Shown: one piece after another, positions 17,311 to 26,763 of the stretch
How positions within the stretch are numbered: the stretch's first letter is position 1
Layout of the letters: each line of letters opens with the position of its first letter
NCBI GenBank assembly: GCA_030428705.1
Contig: JAUIDI010000003.1
Location: 124,001 to 188,000 of the forward strand
Direction of reading: 5' to 3'
Source: Bacteroidia bacterium
GTDB taxonomy: Bacteria > Bacteroidota > Bacteroidia > Flavobacteriales > Flavobacteriaceae
Length of the DNA: 64,000 nucleotides
Notes under the pieces: model-generated
Databases searched by the model: none
What the model was told of the DNA's origin: nothing
What the model saw: only the letters and a program-made list of their open reading frames with translations
Position numbers and translations under genes: made by a program

Positions 17311-18159
17311 CTACCAGTCCTTTTCATTTTTGACCTTAACCCCCTTGACTTTTTGGGCGTCGATTTTTTCCTGCACTTTTTTCTCTTCGTTCTGCATGGC
17401 GTCCAATAGGTTTTGGATCTGCTGTTTGCTCAATTGGTTGGGGCGGGGCTGTTGTTCCTGTTGTTGATCTTCGGGCTTGTCACCTTGATCGGGCTGCTTT
17501 TTCTGCTCTTCTTTTTCATCGCCTTCGCCTTCTTTGTTCTCATCTTTCTCTTCGTCGCCTTGATCGCCCTTATCACCTTCGTCTTGTTGGTCCTCTTTGT
17601 TGTCTCCTTCTTTTTGATCTTCGTTCTGGTCCTGCTTGTCTTTTTGGTCTTGGTTGTCTTTGTTCTCGTCGTTGTTTTGGTCGTTTTTCTGCTCCTCCTG
17701 TTCCTTTTTTAGCATTTCCTTGGCCAAGGCAAGGTTATATCTGGTCTCATCATCGGTAGGATTGTTTCGAAGCGCTTCTTTATAAGCTTCTACCGCCTTT
17801 TCATATTCTTTTCGTTTCATGAAGACATTGCCCATATTATGGTAGGCCTGATGTTTGGCGCCTTTCTCCTCGGCCAATTCACCGGCCTGTTTGAAACGCC
17901 CGAAGGCCTCTGCATATGCATCGTTGTTGTAATAGGCATTACCCAGGTTATAAGGGGCCGCATGGTTTTCATCACTTTTGGCAATCGCCTTTCGATAATC
18001 GACTTCGGCCTCGATGAAATTATTTTCAGAAAGCTCTTTGTTGCCTTCCCAAGTCAGGTTTGTTGATTCCCGAAGTGCCGTTTTTCTTTCTTTTTCATCC
18101 TCTTGCGCAATCGACAAATATCCGATAAGACAAACAACACATAATACCAAACGTTTCAT
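17311..18159 (-). CDS. batC: BatC: exported TPR protein with a charged low-complexity tail
   Basis: A 282-residue protein with a signal peptide (1-18) and three TPR units at about 35-150 (APYNLGNAYYNNDAYAEAFGRF; AYHNMGNVFMKRKEYEKAVEAY). Residues ~150-235 are almost only Asp, Glu, Lys, Gln, Asn and Gly, a disordered polyampholyte typical of flavobacterial BatC. A basic tail (KVKGVKVKNEKDW) follows. The low-complexity stretch produces a long hydrophobic open frame on the opposite strand that should not be annotated. It starts 1 base after batB ends, in the same operon. Confidence 0.88.
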   Translation of the reverse strand: MKRLVLCVVCLIGYLSIAQEDEKERKTALRESTNLTWEGNKELSENNFIEAEVDYRKAIAKSDENHAAPYNLGNAYYNNDAYAEAFGRFKQAGELAEEKGAKHQAYHNMGNVFMKRKEYEKAVEAYKEALRNNPTDDETRYNLALAKEMLKKEQEEQKNDQNNDENKDNQDQKDKQDQNEDQKEGDNKEDQQDEGDKGDQGDEEKDENKEGEGDEKEEQKKQPDQGDKPEDQQQEQQPRPNQLSKQQIQNLLDAMQNEEKKVQEKIDAQKVKGVKVKNEKDW

Positions 18160-18160
18160 A

Positions 18161-19204
18161 TCAGACTTCTTTTTCGTTGAACAAATTCAATTTACGTAGC
18201 CATTTGGTCTTCCTGTCCAAAATAAAAATATCCAAAAATAGGAATAATAGCCCTGCCCCTAAAAACCATTGGAACTGGTCTTTGTATTCAGCGAATTGTT
18301 TGGCCTCGAATTCCTTTTTATCCATTTGGTTCAACTGTTCTTTTATGAACTCGACTGCCTCTTCCGTATTGGTTCCATCTATGTACTCACCGTTTCCTTC
18401 ATCCGCGATATCATCGAGAACGGCTTCATTGAGTTTTGTTATTACGACCTCGCCCTGTGCGTCTTTCTTCAAGCTCTCGACGACCCCATTACGCTTTATT
18501 GGAATGGGTGCGCCTTTTGCTTTTCCTACTCCAATGGTATATACGGCAATACCTTCTTCTACGGCCCGTTCAACGGCATCAAGGGTAGACCCCTCTGAAT
18601 GGTCTTCGCCATCCGAAACGATAAAGAGTACCCGATTTGTCTGCTCCTCGTCATCATAATAAGTGGTAGCCAAATCAATAGCGGCATCTATGGCCGTACC
18701 TTGTGAGGTCAACATGTCGGTATTCATGTTTTGCAGGAACATTTTTGCCGCCCCATAATCGGTAGTAATCGGCAATTGTGGAAAGGCCTGCCCCGCATAG
18801 GCAATGATTCCGATCCTATCGCTGGCCAGTTGGTTGATGATCTCGGAAACCAGTCGCTTGGCCTTTTCCAGACGATTCGGGGCAATGTCTTCGGCCAACA
18901 TGCTTTTTGAAACATCCACTGCAAAAACAATATCGACCCCTTCGCGTTTTATGGTTTCCAACTTCGTGCCAATCTTGGGATTGACCAGCCCTAAGGTCAA
19001 AAATGAAATTCCGAAAAGAAAAAACAACAGTTTCAAGGTTGATTTATAATCCGATTTATCCGGAGTCAATCCCTTAAGCAACGATAGGTCGGCAAATGTT
19101 TTCTGTGTTCGTTTTTTCCAGATGTGCAGTATTACGAACAGCACGATGACTACCGGAACGATAGCCAATAAATAAAAATATATTTTTTCGTCTAACTGGA
19201 TCAT
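18161..19204 (-). CDS. batB: BatB: von Willebrand factor A membrane protein
   Basis: A 347-residue VWA protein. Two N-terminal membrane helices (about 8-28 and 55-75), then a VWA domain with MIDAS residues Asp97, Ser99 and Ser101 in AVDVSKSMLAEDIAPNRL, the IVSDGEDHSEG loop, and a C-terminal membrane helix (FQWFLGAGLLFLFLDIFIL). The start at 19204 was chosen over the longer frame to 19282 because batA ends at 19207, two bases upstream, and the longer form overlaps it. Likely interacts with BatA and the BatD proteins at the inner membrane. Confidence 0.92.
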   Translation of the reverse strand: MIQLDEKIYFYLLAIVPVVIVLFVILHIWKKRTQKTFADLSLLKGLTPDKSDYKSTLKLLFFLFGISFLTLGLVNPKIGTKLETIKREGVDIVFAVDVSKSMLAEDIAPNRLEKAKRLVSEIINQLASDRIGIIAYAGQAFPQLPITTDYGAAKMFLQNMNTDMLTSQGTAIDAAIDLATTYYDDEEQTNRVLFIVSDGEDHSEGSTLDAVERAVEEGIAVYTIGVGKAKGAPIPIKRNGVVESLKKDAQGEVVITKLNEAVLDDIADEGNGEYIDGTNTEEAVEFIKEQLNQMDKKEFEAKQFAEYKDQFQWFLGAGLLFLFLDIFILDRKTKWLRKLNLFNEKEV

Positions 19205-19206
19205 AT

Positions 19207-20205
19207 CTAAATAAAGCTTCTGAACAAGGTATTGCGCAACAGCCACTCCAACATCAGCAAGGCTCCTGCCAAAAGAACCCAAGGCCTGAACTTTTCTTCA
19301 TATTTGTAATATTTGAACTCCTCTATTTCAGTCTTTTCGAGTTTGTTGATCTCATCATATATGGCTTCCAGTTTTTCGTTGTCGGTCGCCCTAAAATATT
19401 TACCGCCGGATACCTTGGCGATTTCTTTTAACAGTTCTTCGTCTATCTCGACCTGTCGCATACCGTAGCGGAAAGAACCATCGGCATTATACGCTATTGG
19501 GGAGAGGGCGTTGCCGTTAGTGCCCAATCCGATGGTATAGGTCTTGATATCGAATTCAACGGCAAGGTCGGCCGCGGTACGAGGTTCGATAAAACCCGAA
19601 TTATTGACTCCATCGGTGAGCAAAATGATGATCTTGCTGATCGCCTTACTTTCCTTCAGCCGATTGACCGAGGTGGCCAACCCCATACCGATGGCGGTTC
19701 CGTCGTTCAACTGGCCATAGGTAATCTCTCGAAGGGCACTTAAGACAATCGATTTGTCACTTGTGATCGGGGTCTTAGTAAAAGCCTCTCCCGCATATAC
19801 GACCAATCCGATACGGTCGTTCGGTCGCTCTTTGATAAAATCGGAAGCTACCTCTTTCAAAGCCACGAGCCGGTTCGGTTTTAGGTCGCGGGCCAGCATA
19901 CTCGATGATACGTCAATAGCCATAACGATATCGATGCCCTTGGTCGTTTTTGTCCGTGTGGATATATCCTCGGTCTGTGGCCTTGCCATAGCGACGATAA
20001 TCGCCGCCAGCGCCAACAATCTGAACAAAAAGAGCAATGGTTTTAGTTTGGGAAGTATGCCATTGTTCTTGAAACCCTTTATGGTGGAAATTTTTAGGGA
20101 AGCCGCCTGTTCCTTGCGTTTGAAAAAATACCAAAGCACGGCCAGTGGAAGCAGTAAAAGCAACCAAAAAAATTCAGGATTCGCAAATTCGATACCTTCC
20201 AACAT
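19207..20205 (-). CDS. batA: BatA: von Willebrand factor A membrane protein
   Basis: A 332-residue VWA protein with N-terminal membrane helices (FFWLLLLLPLAVLWYFF and LLFLFRLLALAAIIVAMA), a VWA domain with MIDAS Asp98, Ser100, Ser102 (AIDVSSSMLARDLKPNRL), TDGVNNSG loop, and a C-terminal membrane segment. It begins directly after the stop of the upstream BatD-like gene and ends 2 bases before batB. BatA and BatB are paralogues. Confidence 0.92.
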   Translation of the reverse strand: MLEGIEFANPEFFWLLLLLPLAVLWYFFKRKEQAASLKISTIKGFKNNGILPKLKPLLFLFRLLALAAIIVAMARPQTEDISTRTKTTKGIDIVMAIDVSSSMLARDLKPNRLVALKEVASDFIKERPNDRIGLVVYAGEAFTKTPITSDKSIVLSALREITYGQLNDGTAIGMGLATSVNRLKESKAISKIIILLTDGVNNSGFIEPRTAADLAVEFDIKTYTIGLGTNGNALSPIAYNADGSFRYGMRQVEIDEELLKEIAKVSGGKYFRATDNEKLEAIYDEINKLEKTEIEEFKYYKYEEKFRPWVLLAGALLMLEWLLRNTLFRSFI

Positions 20206-21870
20206 CTACGTTTCAGTTTTTACTTCTACCGTTTGCAAAATACGATCGACGATTTTTTGGGCGTAAGGGTCATCCGATAGCCAAGTGATCATAACCTGTT
20301 GCTGAAAACCCTTTCCGCCGAATAGCAGAATGTTATATTCGCCCTGGGCCGTTTCGTTCGATTCGACAATAGGAAACTTACCGCTACCGTATATTTTGAT
20401 TCCCTTTACCCCGGTAACCGTGGTGAACTCCTCTTGTTTGGTAATGATGTTTTTCACCCCTTTTTTTTCCAGACCGCTCAAAAGGGTCTCGATGGTCTTT
20501 TCGAAATCGGGGTCTTCTTCGACATTTGCCAAAGAGAGTGATGTCGTACTAATGGCAATCGCATCGTTCGGACTTTGATAGGCAAATACCTGAAGTCCTT
20601 TTGTGGCTGCTTGCTGTTCTGGGGGCAGTTTTACTTCTTGCCGTATCAATACTTCGGGAGTTTCAAGACTGATCGGCGGAAAGCCATAGGAGCTGGCGAT
20701 CCAATCTTGATCCAACAATATTTTGGTCTTTTGCCGGGTCACAGTGTCCCAAACATTTCTTGGCCCGTAATAACCGGCCAAAGATGTCAAGGCAATAAGA
20801 ATAAGCCCTGCCGTAATTGCCGAGGCAAACACCCATTTCTTTCGTTGCTCTTTTTTTTCCAGTTCCTCACGATATTCTTCTTGCTCCAAAAGTTCTTCCT
20901 CAGTGGGTTCGGGCAATGCATCGTGGGTCTTTATGACGATTTGTTCTATTGATTTGCGGTGTTGCTCGGCAATGGAAGTTTCGGGTCTTGACTTGGCAAA
21001 TTTTACCAAATCGGCGGTTTGCAGAATACGTTTGAACTGTAGCAATGTATCGTTATCGATTTTCAGCTCGCCGGCATCTTTTAACATTTCGAGCTTTCCG
21101 ATGAGTTCATCGGTCGTACTTTCAAGTGCGGTGACATGCACATCTTCTTCTAAGTAGGAGCGCACAATATTGGTAAGCTCCGTATAGTATTGTTTGTATT
21201 CGTCTTGAATGAGGTACTTTGAATTCTCGAGTTTTTTTAATTCGATCAGGGCCCGGTCGTAAGGGGGCAATAAAGCTACTTTTTCTTCTTCGGTCAATGG
21301 TTTTTTTCTGAATACGAACCAATAGAGCAAACCGCCCAAAACGAGCAGCCCTATTAGAACGACCATCAAGATTTTCCATAGTTCGGAATTACTTTTTTCA
21401 ACCACCATCAATTCCTTGATGTCGTACATTTTTTGATTTATGGTATCGACGGCGACATTGGCTACATCGACCTGTAACGAATCGGTAAAATATCCTTTGC
21501 CATTGATTTCGATACGTTGGGCCGGAAGTTTGTACGAGCCCGAATCGAACTGTGTCAGGGCATAGATTTTCTGGAGGGTCAACCGGTCTTTTTTACGGGT
21601 AGTGTCAGTGGCATAGGCCTCGACGGTTTCCAAAGGCGAAAAAGTTTGCCCGTCCGGAAAAATGACCTGATCGGTAGAGTCAGTTTCCACGGTGACGGTG
21701 AACTTGATTTGTTCCCCTATTTTTATAAATGTGGTATCGACCTCGGAAGAGATTTTCGGCGGAGTTTGGGAAAATCCTTGAAAAGAAATGAAGAAAATGT
21801 ACAGAATGATGCATTGCAAACATCGCGATGACAACTTCTTTTGTATTTTATAATTCGTACTTCCGATCAT
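20206..21870 (-). CDS. BatD-like two-TM protein of the bat operon
   Basis: A 554-residue membrane protein. A long N-terminal signal peptide (hydrophobic IILYIFFISFQGFSQ, about 20-35) is followed by a BatD-like beta-sandwich (VDTTFIKIGEQIKFTVTVET, FDSGSYKLPAQRIEI), a membrane helix near 165-188, a cytosolic helical region resembling the DUF4381 type (PYDRALIELKKLENSKYL, YYTELTNIVRSYLEEDV), a second membrane helix near 345-365, and a C-terminal domain of unknown type. Its start overlaps the DUF58 gene stop by 4 bases (ATGA). Position between DUF58 and batA is standard for Bacteroidota bat operons. Confidence 0.78.
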   Translation of the reverse strand: MIGSTNYKIQKKLSSRCLQCIILYIFFISFQGFSQTPPKISSEVDTTFIKIGEQIKFTVTVETDSTDQVIFPDGQTFSPLETVEAYATDTTRKKDRLTLQKIYALTQFDSGSYKLPAQRIEINGKGYFTDSLQVDVANVAVDTINQKMYDIKELMVVEKSNSELWKILMVVLIGLLVLGGLLYWFVFRKKPLTEEEKVALLPPYDRALIELKKLENSKYLIQDEYKQYYTELTNIVRSYLEEDVHVTALESTTDELIGKLEMLKDAGELKIDNDTLLQFKRILQTADLVKFAKSRPETSIAEQHRKSIEQIVIKTHDALPEPTEEELLEQEEYREELEKKEQRKKWVFASAITAGLILIALTSLAGYYGPRNVWDTVTRQKTKILLDQDWIASSYGFPPISLETPEVLIRQEVKLPPEQQAATKGLQVFAYQSPNDAIAISTTSLSLANVEEDPDFEKTIETLLSGLEKKGVKNIITKQEEFTTVTGVKGIKIYGSGKFPIVESNETAQGEYNILLFGGKGFQQQVMITWLSDDPYAQKIVDRILQTVEVKTET

Positions 21871-22733
21871 CCCCTTCGCTTGAAATAGCCCAATAATTTC
21901 TTCACATAACTCTCATCGACACGACAACTCAAAGTTCCACACCCCGATTTTGAAAAAATATCCTTGAAATAATCGACACGCTCCTTATGGAACTTTCCAT
22001 AGGCCATACGCACACTTTTTGATTGTGTATTGACCAATTGTACGGTACCCGTTTCGGCATCTTCCACCTGCACCATCCCTAGATTCGGAATTGTTTCTTC
22101 ACGTTCGTCATAGACCCGAATACCCGTTAGGTCGTGTTTGTTGCCTGCAATTTTCAAGGTTTTTTCATAATCATCGGCTATAAAGTCAGAGAGTATGAAA
22201 ACAATTGCTTTTTTCTTCATTACGCTGCTCAAGAACCTTAGGGCTTCGCTGATATCGGTCTTGTTGCTTTTAGGCTTGAATTCCAACAATTCCCTGATGA
22301 TACGAAGTACATGGCTTTTCCCCTTTTTTGGAGGAATAAAAAGTTCGACCTCATCGGAGAAAAGAATCAAGCCCGCCTTATCATTATTCTGCATGGCCGA
22401 AAAGGCCAAGGTAGCCGAAATCTCGGTAATGATCTCTTTTTTGAACTGATTGCTTGTACCGAAAAGTTCAGAACCACTGACATCTACCATTAGCATCATG
22501 GTCAGCTCACGTTCTTCTTCGAAAACTTTTACGAAGGGTTCGTTGTACCGCGCGGTTACGTTCCAATCGATACTACGCACGTCATCACCGAATTGGTACT
22601 GTCGAACTTCACTGAAAGTCATACCACGGCCCTTGAAGGTAGAGTGGTATTCGCCACCAAAAATATGATCGGACAGGCGGCGTGTCTTGATCTCGATCTT
22701 GCGTACTTTCTTAAGGAGCTCTTTGGTATCCAT
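21867..22733 (-). CDS. DUF58-domain protein of the bat operon
   Basis: A 288-residue VWA-related DUF58 protein, cytosolic, with RSIDWNVTARYNEPFVKVFEEERELTMML read in two parts: the DUF58 signature and a degenerate MIDAS-like VDVSGSELFG. Start ATG 22733 (MDTKELLKKVRKIEIKTRRLS) is the normal N-terminus for the family; 14 extra residues upstream lack support. DUF58 proteins are regular partners of MoxR AAA ATPases and are thought to present client proteins to them. Lies 74 bases after moxR. Confidence 0.88.
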   Translation of the reverse strand: MDTKELLKKVRKIEIKTRRLSDHIFGGEYHSTFKGRGMTFSEVRQYQFGDDVRSIDWNVTARYNEPFVKVFEEERELTMMLMVDVSGSELFGTSNQFKKEIITEISATLAFSAMQNNDKAGLILFSDEVELFIPPKKGKSHVLRIIRELLEFKPKSNKTDISEALRFLSSVMKKKAIVFILSDFIADDYEKTLKIAGNKHDLTGIRVYDEREETIPNLGMVQVEDAETGTVQLVNTQSKSVRMAYGKFHKERVDYFKDIFSKSGCGTLSCRVDESYVKKLLGYFKRRG

Positions 22734-22807
22734 CTTTTGTTGTAAACAGTATTCGGTAGCGGTCGGTAGTTGCAATCACCAAATCTTGAAGAAATACTGC
22801 CAACGGT

Positions 22808-23809
22808 TTAAGGCACTTCGACCTCGTTTACGATTTTGTTGATGATTTCCTCCGAAGTAATATTCTCGGCCTCGGCCTCATAGGTAATGCCTATTCTGTG
22901 CCGCAGTACATCATGGACCACGCCCCTAACATCTTCAGGAACTACATAGCCCCTACGCTTTATAAAAGCATAACATTTTGCAGCGACGCCCAAATTGATA
23001 CTTCCTCTAGGAGATGCACCAAAACTGATCAATGCCTTCAGATTCTCAAGATTGTATTTTTCAGGATAACGTGTAGCAAAAACAAGATCGAGAATGTATT
23101 TTTCTATTTTTTCGTCCATGTAAACCTCACGGACCGCTTGTTGCGCGCTTAGAATCTGCTTGGTGGTGATAACCGGTTTTACCTCGTCATATTTATCCAA
23201 CAGGTTTTGGCGCATAATCAATTGCTCCTCGTTCATTTTAGGATAGTCGATTACGGTCTTTAACATGAATCTATCTACTTGTGCCTCCGGTAGTGGGTAA
23301 GTACCTTCCTGTTCCACAGGGTTTTGTGTTGCCATGACCAAGAATGGTTTGTCGAGGGCAAAGGTCTCGTCCCCAATAGTTACCTGCTTTTCTTGCATGG
23401 CTTCAAGTAACGCGGATTGTACTTTCGCTGGTGCCCGGTTGATTTCATCGGCGAGCACGAAATTGGCAAAAATCGGCCCTTTCTTGATCGAGAAATCGTT
23501 TACCTTCATATTGTAGATCATCGTACCGACGACATCCGCGGGTAAAAGGTCGGGGGTAAACTGAATTCTACTGAAACTTCCTTTGACCGCTTTTGCCAAG
23601 GTATTGATGGCCAAGGTCTTTGCCAGACCGGGAACTCCTTCCAAAAGAATGTGGCCCTGTCCCAAAAGCCCTATGAGCAACCGTTCGACCATGTGTTTTT
23701 GGCCTACGATCATTTTGTTCATTTCCAACATCAGCAAATCGATAAAAGCACTTTCTTGTGCTATTTTATCGTTTACCGCGCTGATATCCACAGTAGTATT
23801 TTCTTCCAT
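22808..23809 (-). CDS. moxR: MoxR-family AAA ATPase
   Basis: A 333-residue MoxR AAA+ chaperone-like ATPase. Walker A GVPGLAKT at about 58-65, Walker B FVLADEINRAP, sensor 1 MATQNPVEQEGTYPLPEAQVDRF, and the C-terminal lid with ASPRGSINL. Start ATG 23809 has the A-rich ribosome site AAAAGAAAAT and lies about 45 bases downstream of a likely promoter box; the alternative ATG at 23851 would sit nearly at the transcription start. First gene of the bat operon; probably remodels the DUF58/VWA partners. Confidence 0.93.
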   Translation of the reverse strand: MEENTTVDISAVNDKIAQESAFIDLLMLEMNKMIVGQKHMVERLLIGLLGQGHILLEGVPGLAKTLAINTLAKAVKGSFSRIQFTPDLLPADVVGTMIYNMKVNDFSIKKGPIFANFVLADEINRAPAKVQSALLEAMQEKQVTIGDETFALDKPFLVMATQNPVEQEGTYPLPEAQVDRFMLKTVIDYPKMNEEQLIMRQNLLDKYDEVKPVITTKQILSAQQAVREVYMDEKIEKYILDLVFATRYPEKYNLENLKALISFGASPRGSINLGVAAKCYAFIKRRGYVVPEDVRGVVHDVLRHRIGITYEAEAENITSEEIINKIVNEVEVP

Positions 23810-23859
23810 ATTTTCTTTTACAATTTCGGTTTTGATTGGTTGCGTTGTCAACAGCGGTG

Positions 23860-23869
23860 CAAATTGTTA
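23860..23869 (-). promoter_or_regulatory. Possible promoter box of the moxR-bat operon
   Basis: Minus strand reads TAACAATTTGCACC, a variant of the TAnnTTTG element with two extra bases, followed by the GCACC often seen after this box in flavobacteria (compare the exact box at 55162). It would give a leader of about 45 bases before the chosen moxR start. Confidence 0.35.
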
Positions 23870-23969
23870 AATTATTCACTGGGTTGCTGTTAATGATTGG
23901 TTAAATAATAGTTTGAAGCCCTTATTTTTATGAAGTTTTTAAGGGATTTCTTTTTAATTTCACACCCCT

Positions 23970-24845
23970 ATGGGAAACATAAATTCTTTTTCTAAAATTA
24001 TTGCCGGCACCATGACCTGGGGAAGATGGGGAAGGCAGCTTTCGAAGATAAAAAAAATAGAATTGATGAACCATTGTCTTAGCGAGGGTATAACCACATT
24101 CGACCATGCCGATATCTATGGGGGCTATACCAACGAAGCCGATTTTGGGGAGGCCTTTGCAGAAAGTCATATTGCTAGGGAAAATATTCAGCTAATCAGT
24201 AAATGCGGCATTCAATATGTTTGCGAGGCACGTGACAATAAGATCAAGCATTATTATTATTCAAAGGACTATATTGTTTGGTCGGCAGAAGCGTCTCTTC
24301 GAAACCTTAAGACCGACTATCTTGATTTCTTTTTATTACATCGTCCGAGCCCTTTAATGCATCCCGAAGATATCGCGGAAGCGATATCCCAATTAAAAAA
24401 AGCCGGTAAGATCAAAGCTTTCGGGGTATCGAATTTTACACCGTCGCAAATAAAAATGCTCGAAACAATGATTACGGTGGAAGGCAATCAAGTGGAATTC
24501 TCATTGACGGCGGATAAGGTCATGTACGATGGCACTTTTGACGATGTTATTGCCAATAAGAGAATGGCGATGGCTTGGAGTCCTTTGGGGGTTTATTTCA
24601 AGGAAGAAACCGAAAGCACAAAAAGGATCAAGGAGGTTATGAAAACCATGACCAAAAAATATGAGGCGACCGAAGACCAATTGTTACTGGCATGGATTTT
24701 AATGCATCCGGCCCTGATACATCCGGTAGTAGGTACGACGAACAAAAACCGTTTAAGTGCCGCCGTCGGTGCCATGAAAATTGATTTGCAATTGGAAGAT
24801 TGGTTCACTTTGCTGGAAGCCAATCAAGGGCATAAAGTTCCATAG
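23970..24845 (+). CDS. Aldo/keto reductase
   Basis: A 291-residue NADPH-dependent aldo/keto reductase of the YdhF-like type. Catalytic tetrad context is visible: DHADIYGGY (Asp and Tyr), LISKCGIQ (Lys), and LLHRPSP (His). Later VSNFTPSQIKMLE and the cofactor-binding segment LLAWILMHPALIHPVVGTTNKNRL complete the barrel. Divergent from moxR across a 160-base gap. It is followed 11 bases later by an SDR oxidoreductase, so both probably form one transcript. Natural substrate unknown. Confidence 0.92.
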   Translation: MGNINSFSKIIAGTMTWGRWGRQLSKIKKIELMNHCLSEGITTFDHADIYGGYTNEADFGEAFAESHIARENIQLISKCGIQYVCEARDNKIKHYYYSKDYIVWSAEASLRNLKTDYLDFFLLHRPSPLMHPEDIAEAISQLKKAGKIKAFGVSNFTPSQIKMLETMITVEGNQVEFSLTADKVMYDGTFDDVIANKRMAMAWSPLGVYFKEETESTKRIKEVMKTMTKKYEATEDQLLLAWILMHPALIHPVVGTTNKNRLSAAVGAMKIDLQLEDWFTLLEANQGHKVP

Positions 24846-24856
24846 AATAGAAAATT

Positions 24857-25612
24857 ATGAATAAAACAGCATTGATTACTGGAGCAACGAGTGGTATAGG
24901 AAAGGCCACGGCGGAACTATTTGCGGAAAAGGACTTCAAATTGATTTTGTGTGGTAGGCGCCAAGATCGTCTGAACGATCTCAAAGCGGATTTAGAAGGA
25001 AAAACAGAAGTGCATCTGTTGAATTTTGATGTTAGAAATCGCAATGATGTGTTTGAGCGTATAGGTTCATTGCCCGATGGTTTTTCGAAAATAGATATTT
25101 TGATAAACAATGCCGGTAATGCCCATGGCCTGGATCCGATGGAATCGGGTAGCCTTGACGATTGGGATGCTATGTTGGACATCAATGTAAAAGGACTGCT
25201 CTATGTCTCTAAGGCCGTCCTGCCACAAATGGTCAAGAGAAAATCGGGCCATATTATCAATATAGGGTCAATTGCCGGTAAAGAAGTTTACCCCAAGGGC
25301 AATGTCTATTGTGCCAGTAAATATGCTGTCGATGCCATCAATCAGGGTATGCGGATCGACCTTAACCAATATGGCATACGGGTAGGGGCAGTGAATCCAG
25401 GGGCGGTCGAGACCGAATTCAGCAATGTTCGATTTAAAGGGGATGATGAACGGGCCGATATGGTCTATAAGGGATTTGAACCTTTGCATCCCGAAGATAT
25501 AGCGGACATTATCCATTTTGTGGTTACACGATCATACCATGTGAACATTGCGGATCTTGTGGTAACGCCAACAGCTCAGGCAAGCGCTACCATTGTGAGA
25601 AGAGAACTATGA
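24857..25612 (+). CDS. Short-chain dehydrogenase/reductase
   Basis: A 251-residue classical SDR of the YdfG type. Cofactor motif TGATSGIGKAT at residues 8-18, NNAGNA near 80, the serine in INIGSIAG and the active-site YCASK (Tyr and Lys), and NPGAVETEF. The Arg-rich segment CGRRQDRL after the second strand indicates NADP preference. YdfG-like enzymes oxidise 3-hydroxy acids such as serine or 3-hydroxypropionate. Overlaps the downstream AlbA_2 gene by 4 bases (ATGA). Confidence 0.93.
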   Translation: MNKTALITGATSGIGKATAELFAEKDFKLILCGRRQDRLNDLKADLEGKTEVHLLNFDVRNRNDVFERIGSLPDGFSKIDILINNAGNAHGLDPMESGSLDDWDAMLDINVKGLLYVSKAVLPQMVKRKSGHIINIGSIAGKEVYPKGNVYCASKYAVDAINQGMRIDLNQYGIRVGAVNPGAVETEFSNVRFKGDDERADMVYKGFEPLHPEDIADIIHFVVTRSYHVNIADLVVTPTAQASATIVRREL

Positions 25613-26745
25613 TCAATAAACGCCTTCTTGTAAAAAATCTCCTTGCGCACAACGATGAAAATAGCTTTTATGATAAAAAACGATTCATCGATATCGGTCA
25701 AAAAGAAGGTAAGGGAAAGTTTCTAAAACATGTTTGCGCACTGGCCAATAGCAATCCCAAAAACAATTCTTTTATTGTCATAGGGGTAGAAGACGAAGAC
25801 AACAAAATTGTCGGCGTCGATTTCTTTGATGACAGCAAAATACAAAATCTTGTCAATGCCTATTTGGATAACCCCCCGTTGATTTCGTATGAGAATATTC
25901 CCTTTCCCCATCTTCCAGAAGGTAAGGTCATAGGCTTGGTGACCATAAAGTCGAGTGGAAAAGTGTGCTCGTTGCGAAAGAACATCTGGAAATATTACGG
26001 GGGAGCTGTTTTTTTTAGGGAGGGAAGCATCAGTCTGCCCAAAGCCTATGACATTCAGTTAAAAAGTATTAATTCGGAAGCGGTCGCCACCATTGAGCAA
26101 CACGCCAAGAACAATATTGAACTTACACTTGATGGGGTAATCGACTTTATAAACAACCGTCACCCGGATTTAGAGAGCAGCTATAAGGTTTTTAAAGAAC
26201 AGTTCGTCGTATGTTGGGCCGGGAACAAAAAAAAGGTCAATGACAAGATTTACTATTCACGGGTCGATATCGAACTGATCAACGAGCAGGTCAAACTGTT
26301 CTATTCGACACTTGACGAGATTACGATAACCTATGACGAGCATTCCTTTACCACCATTGAATATGTACAATTGGGGTTGGGCAAGAAACAAAAGTATTAT
26401 CCCTTGGAAAAAGTTATTATTGCCTTTGAGGATAATGGCACCTATCAAATACAGAGCGAATTGATTTTTGAGGCGCCCCAGTTTGAAAAGAAAACCTTGC
26501 ACCACATTTACAACGCCAACAATGCCTTGCTACAGAAACTCGAGCAAAAATTCGCCCTTAAAGCTACTGATATTGACGACTTGGTCCAACTGCCCGACAC
26601 TTACTTGATCTGCTATCTCAACGGATTCGAAGAGGCCCGGGATCAAATGGAGAAAGCACGTTCCTTACTCAAGGACTATGACCCAAAAATCTACGCTTCA
26701 TTAAAAGAGTCGTTGCGCATCCTGAGAAAAGTAAGATACAATTGA
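25609..26745 (+). CDS. AlbA_2 (Schlafen-type) domain protein
   Basis: A 378-residue protein. Residues ~10-150 match the AlbA_2/Schlafen divergent AAA_4-type domain: FIDIGQKEGKGKFLKHVCALANS, NNSFIVIGVEDEDNKIVGVDF, then GKVIGLVTIKSSGKVCSLRK and the FFREGSISLPK motif. The remaining ~220 residues look like the flavobacterial extension found with this domain, beta-rich then helical. It is translationally coupled to an SDR gene. Members are thought to bind nucleic acid, but a role here is unknown; a metabolic sensor is as likely as a defence factor. Confidence 0.75.
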   Translation: MINKRLLVKNLLAHNDENSFYDKKRFIDIGQKEGKGKFLKHVCALANSNPKNNSFIVIGVEDEDNKIVGVDFFDDSKIQNLVNAYLDNPPLISYENIPFPHLPEGKVIGLVTIKSSGKVCSLRKNIWKYYGGAVFFREGSISLPKAYDIQLKSINSEAVATIEQHAKNNIELTLDGVIDFINNRHPDLESSYKVFKEQFVVCWAGNKKKVNDKIYYSRVDIELINEQVKLFYSTLDEITITYDEHSFTTIEYVQLGLGKKQKYYPLEKVIIAFEDNGTYQIQSELIFEAPQFEKKTLHHIYNANNALLQKLEQKFALKATDIDDLVQLPDTYLICYLNGFEEARDQMEKARSLLKDYDPKIYASLKESLRILRKVRYN

Positions 26746-26763
26746 TTCTGAAATGGATACGAT

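Noticed and set aside
17413-17712. Hydrophobic 99-residue frame resembling a membrane protein
   Set aside because: It is the complement of the Asp/Glu/Lys/Gln low-complexity tail of BatC, which automatically yields Leu/Phe/Val codons.
17311-23809. Bat operon as a novel system
   Set aside because: Gene order MoxR-DUF58-BatD-like-BatA-BatB-BatC-BatD-BatE is a known conserved Bacteroidota arrangement.
25609-26745. AlbA_2 protein as part of a defence system
   Set aside because: No toxin, nuclease, transposase or other defence gene is nearby; it is coupled to a metabolic SDR gene, so a defence label is not supported.
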